A stretch of 64,000 nt of DNA, taken from contig JAWKPM010000008.1 in NCBI GenBank assembly GCA_041390625.1, positions 1 to 64,000 of the forward strand, in the 5' to 3' direction. The stretch is from RBC038 sp041390625 (lineage in GTDB: Bacteria; Chloroflexota; Dehalococcoidia; UBA2979). Positions 61,951 to 64,000 of the stretch are shown one piece after another. Position numbers and translations under genes: made by a program. Under the pieces are notes generated by a model. That model did no database searches, was not told where the DNA came from, and saw only the letters and a program-made list of their open reading frames with translations. Positions within the stretch are counted from its first letter, which is position 1. Each line of letters opens with the position of its first letter.

Positions 61951-62844
61951 TTGGCCAGGTTCCGTCGAGGACTCGTGGACCGTGCTAGCGTCGAGTCCGA
62001 GCGGGGCGGCCACGCGCATCGAGGGAGGCCGGCGATCGAGCACACGCGACACCGACCGGACGAGCTGCCCTCGGCGCTCGACGCCTTCGAGGACCTATGG
62101 ACCGGCCTCGAGGGGGCTCGACCGGCGCTCTTCCTCGACTACGACGGCACGCTATCGCCGATCGTCGATGACCCGATGGCAGCGCACCTGCCAGATCGGC
62201 AGCGTGCCGCCCTCGAGCGGATGGCGCATCTCTGCCCGGTCGCCGTCGTGACGGGCCGCGATCTCCCGGACGTGCGTGGCTTCGTCGGCCTCGACCACCT
62301 CGCGTACGCCGGGTCCCACGGATTCGAGGCGGTCGGGCCGGGCGGCGAGGCGCTGCCGAACGAGCGCGGGCGCCCGTTCTTGCCCGCTCTCGACCGCGCC
62401 GAACGGGCGCTGCGGAGCCACCTCGAGCCCGTGGCGGGCGTCTTCGTCGAGCGGAAGCGCTACGCCATCGCCGTGCACTTCCGACGCGCCGGCCTCGAGG
62501 CCGGGCCCCTCGTCGAGGCGGCGGTCGAAGCCGTGCGTGCGCGCGAGACGACCCTCCGACGCGGCGGCGGCAAGATGATCGTCGAGCTCCGTCCGGACAT
62601 CGAGTGGGACAAGGGTCGCGCGATGCACTGGCTGCTGGAAACGCTGCCAGGCTTCCAGGGCACGACCCCGATCTACGTCGGCGACGACCTCACGGACGAG
62701 GACGCGTTCGAGGCACTCCCGGCACACGGCATCGGCATCGTGGTGCACGGCGGAGACCACCAGTCGGCAGCCACATACGCCCTCGGGAGCACCGACGAGG
62801 TCGCGACCTTCCTCGAGCGGTTGGCCGAGCGCCTCGAGGAGTAG
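61951..62844 (+). CDS. otsB: Trehalose-6-phosphate phosphatase
   Basis: About 297 residues in this frame. HAD-family motifs are LFLDYDGTLSPIVDDPMAA (catalytic Asp pair), VVTGRDLPDVRGF (Thr/Arg), the Lys region in WDKGRAMHWLL and IYVGDDLTDEDAFEAL. OtsB removes phosphate from trehalose-6-phosphate; no otsA is in the window. The start is unclear: TTG 61951 and GTG 61975 lack ribosome sites, while an ideal GGGAGG precedes ATC 62035. The sugar transporter at 24 kb could use trehalose, but they are far apart. Confidence 0.85.
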   Translation: MARFRRGLVDRASVESERGGHAHRGRPAIEHTRHRPDELPSALDAFEDLWTGLEGARPALFLDYDGTLSPIVDDPMAAHLPDRQRAALERMAHLCPVAVVTGRDLPDVRGFVGLDHLAYAGSHGFEAVGPGGEALPNERGRPFLPALDRAERALRSHLEPVAGVFVERKRYAIAVHFRRAGLEAGPLVEAAVEAVRARETTLRRGGGKMIVELRPDIEWDKGRAMHWLLETLPGFQGTTPIYVGDDLTDEDAFEALPAHGIGIVVHGGDHQSAATYALGSTDEVATFLERLAERLEE

Positions 62845-62880
62845 GCTCGGCCTCGACGGCACGAGCGAGACGGAGCGGCG

Positions 62881-63732
62881 ATGACGAACTTCACGACGGG
62901 CGTCGAGATGGTCGAGGTGGCGGACGGGGTCTTCGCGCGCCTGCACGAGGGCCTGACCAACGCCGGCATCATCCTCGGTGACGACGGCGTCCTCGTCATC
63001 GACTCGCTGCGCGTGCCCTCCTTCGCGCGCGACCTCATCGCCGATGTGCATCGCCTCTCGGACAAGCCGGTGCGCTACGTCATCGACACGCACTCGCACT
63101 GGGACCACGCGTGGGGCAACGAGGAGTTCCCGTACTCCATCATCGTGGGGCACGCGAACTGCCGGGCGGAGATGCTCGACCTCGAGCTGACGCAAGCGTG
63201 GCGTGAGCGCATCCGTGACCGGCGCGACCCCTGGTCCGAGGAGGCGCAGACGGTCACCGTCACGCCGCCCGCACTCACCTTCGAGGACACGATGCAGATC
63301 TGGTTCGGCGGGCGCCGCATCGATCTGCGCTACCTCGGACGAGCGCATACGAGCGGCGACATCTTCATCCACCTGCCGGAGGAGCGTCTGGTCTTCACCG
63401 GCGACGTCGCACAGGACGGCGGCGTCCCGTACATGCTCGATGGCTACGTGCGCGAATGGGTCGAGACCGACACACGTCTCGTGGGTCTCGAGGCCGATCG
63501 CTTCGTCTCCGGGCACGGCCCGATCGGCGAGGCACCGGCGCTCGCCGAGGCGCGCGACTTCATCACCGCGCTGGCGAGCTCGGCCGAGGCCGCCCTGGCC
63601 GAGGGTCGCGACGAGGCGGCCGCCGCCGCTCGCACGGTCGAGGACCTGCGCGAGCGCTTCGGCGGCTGGCGCGGTTTCGACCGTGTCGAGGAGAGTGCCG
63701 CCTACGCCTACCGCCAGCTGCGTGCCGGCTGA
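62881..63732 (+). CDS. MBL-fold metallohydrolase
   Basis: A 283-residue metallo-beta-lactamase-fold enzyme. Metal ligands: H-x-H-x-D-H in DTHSHWDHAWGNEEF, GHANC, and the Asp in VFTGDVAQDGGVP and His in SGHGPIGE. This group hydrolyses lactones, thioesters or other substrates; the exact activity is not evident. ATG 62881 follows otsB by 36 bases and may be cotranscribed with it. Confidence 0.85.
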   Translation: MTNFTTGVEMVEVADGVFARLHEGLTNAGIILGDDGVLVIDSLRVPSFARDLIADVHRLSDKPVRYVIDTHSHWDHAWGNEEFPYSIIVGHANCRAEMLDLELTQAWRERIRDRRDPWSEEAQTVTVTPPALTFEDTMQIWFGGRRIDLRYLGRAHTSGDIFIHLPEERLVFTGDVAQDGGVPYMLDGYVREWVETDTRLVGLEADRFVSGHGPIGEAPALAEARDFITALASSAEAALAEGRDEAAAAARTVEDLRERFGGWRGFDRVEESAAYAYRQLRAG

Positions 63733-63742
63733 CGAGGCCCGC

Positions 63743-64000
63743 ATGGCGCAGCGCCTAGTCAGCTTCGACATCGACGGCACGCTCGAGATCGGCGACCCGC
63801 CCGGCGAGGTGACCCTCGAGTCGGTACGGCGCGCGCTGAGCCTCGGCTACATCGTGGGCAGCTGCTCGGACCGCCCGCTCAGCGTGCAGACGAAGCTCTG
63901 GGCCGCGACCGACATCGAGGTGCACTTCACCGTGCTGAAGCAGCACCTCTCCGAGGTCCGCGCCCGCTTCCTCGTCGACCACTACCTGCACATCGGCGAC
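63743..64000 (+). CDS. HAD-like hydrolase, truncated by window end
   Basis: Starting at ATG 63743, the first 86 residues show the HAD motif SFDIDGTLEIGDPPGE, followed by GSCSDRPLSVQTKLWA, consistent with a HAD-type phosphatase whose C terminus lies beyond the window. The gene starts 10 bases after the MBL-fold gene and is probably in the same transcript. Substrate unknown. Confidence 0.75.
   Translation, partial: MAQRLVSFDIDGTLEIGDPPGEVTLESVRRALSLGYIVGSCSDRPLSVQTKLWAATDIEVHFTVLKQHLSEVRARFLVDHYLHIGD

Overview
This 64 kb window is very GC-rich, densely coded DNA with no mobile element, prophage, CRISPR array, tRNA or rRNA that I can see. The gene content suggests an aerobic heterotrophic bacterium with a monoderm-type envelope: several Tat or Sec lipoproteins, an A2-type haem-copper oxidase with prokaryotic subunit IV, a heliorhodopsin, a SufR-type regulator, LuxR-PAS and OmpR regulators, and no outer-membrane genes. 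A Chloroflexota (Dehalococcoidia-like) or less likely actinobacterial origin is my inference. No gap between called genes exceeds about 250 bases.

Layout. 0.1-4.0 kb (minus): metal ABC transporter ATPase and permease, a PaaI thioesterase and a GltD-like oxidoreductase. 4.1-11.2 kb: AI-2E transporter, sigma/anti-sigma pair, membrane protein, uracil-DNA glycosylase, VOC protein, a three-gene plus-strand run (DinB-like, 2'-5' RNA ligase, PPOX) and a disrupted heliorhodopsin. 11.3-15.7 kb (minus): methyltransferase, DinB-like protein, homocysteine methyltransferase/MTHFR fusion, PspC and EVE proteins. 15.8-19.3 kb: Fe-S module of A-type carrier, SufR-like repressor with a candidate operator, cysteine desulfurase and a lone NuoB. 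19.6-23.9 kb: HDOD, zinc mini-protein, NhaA, OsmC divergent from a cupin thiol-dioxygenase-like gene, two small proteins.

24-28.4 kb is a four-gene sugar ABC cassette resembling alpha-glucoside systems. 28.6-36.8 kb holds a lipoprotein, HEAT-repeat protein, a large subtilase with cadherin-like repeats, universal stress protein, CaCA exchanger and a HExxH protein. 36.8-40.8 kb is a divergent ferric-iron ABC system. 40.9-46.2 kb carries signalling genes: a CheW-CheC fusion, an OmpR/histidine-kinase pair with a secreted partner, and a degenerate EAL protein. 46.2-51 kb (minus) is a sulfonate/nitrate-type ABC system with an acyl-CoA-dehydrogenase-like flavoprotein and a DUF4242 protein. 51-54 kb has a beta-lactamase-like lipoprotein and a LuxR-PAS regulator. 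54-57.6 kb (minus) is the ctaC-D-F-E oxidase cluster plus a cupredoxin-like protein. 57.7-64 kb: NnrS-like protein, histone-deacetylase-like hydrolase, a secreted calcium-repeat protein, trehalose-phosphatase, an MBL-fold hydrolase and a truncated HAD protein.

The points I find most unusual are the broken heliorhodopsin, the CheW-CheC fusion, at least one gene that seems to need a CTG start codon, the SufR and iron-operon operators, and an apparently strong excess of the hexamer TCGAGG/CCTCGA throughout.
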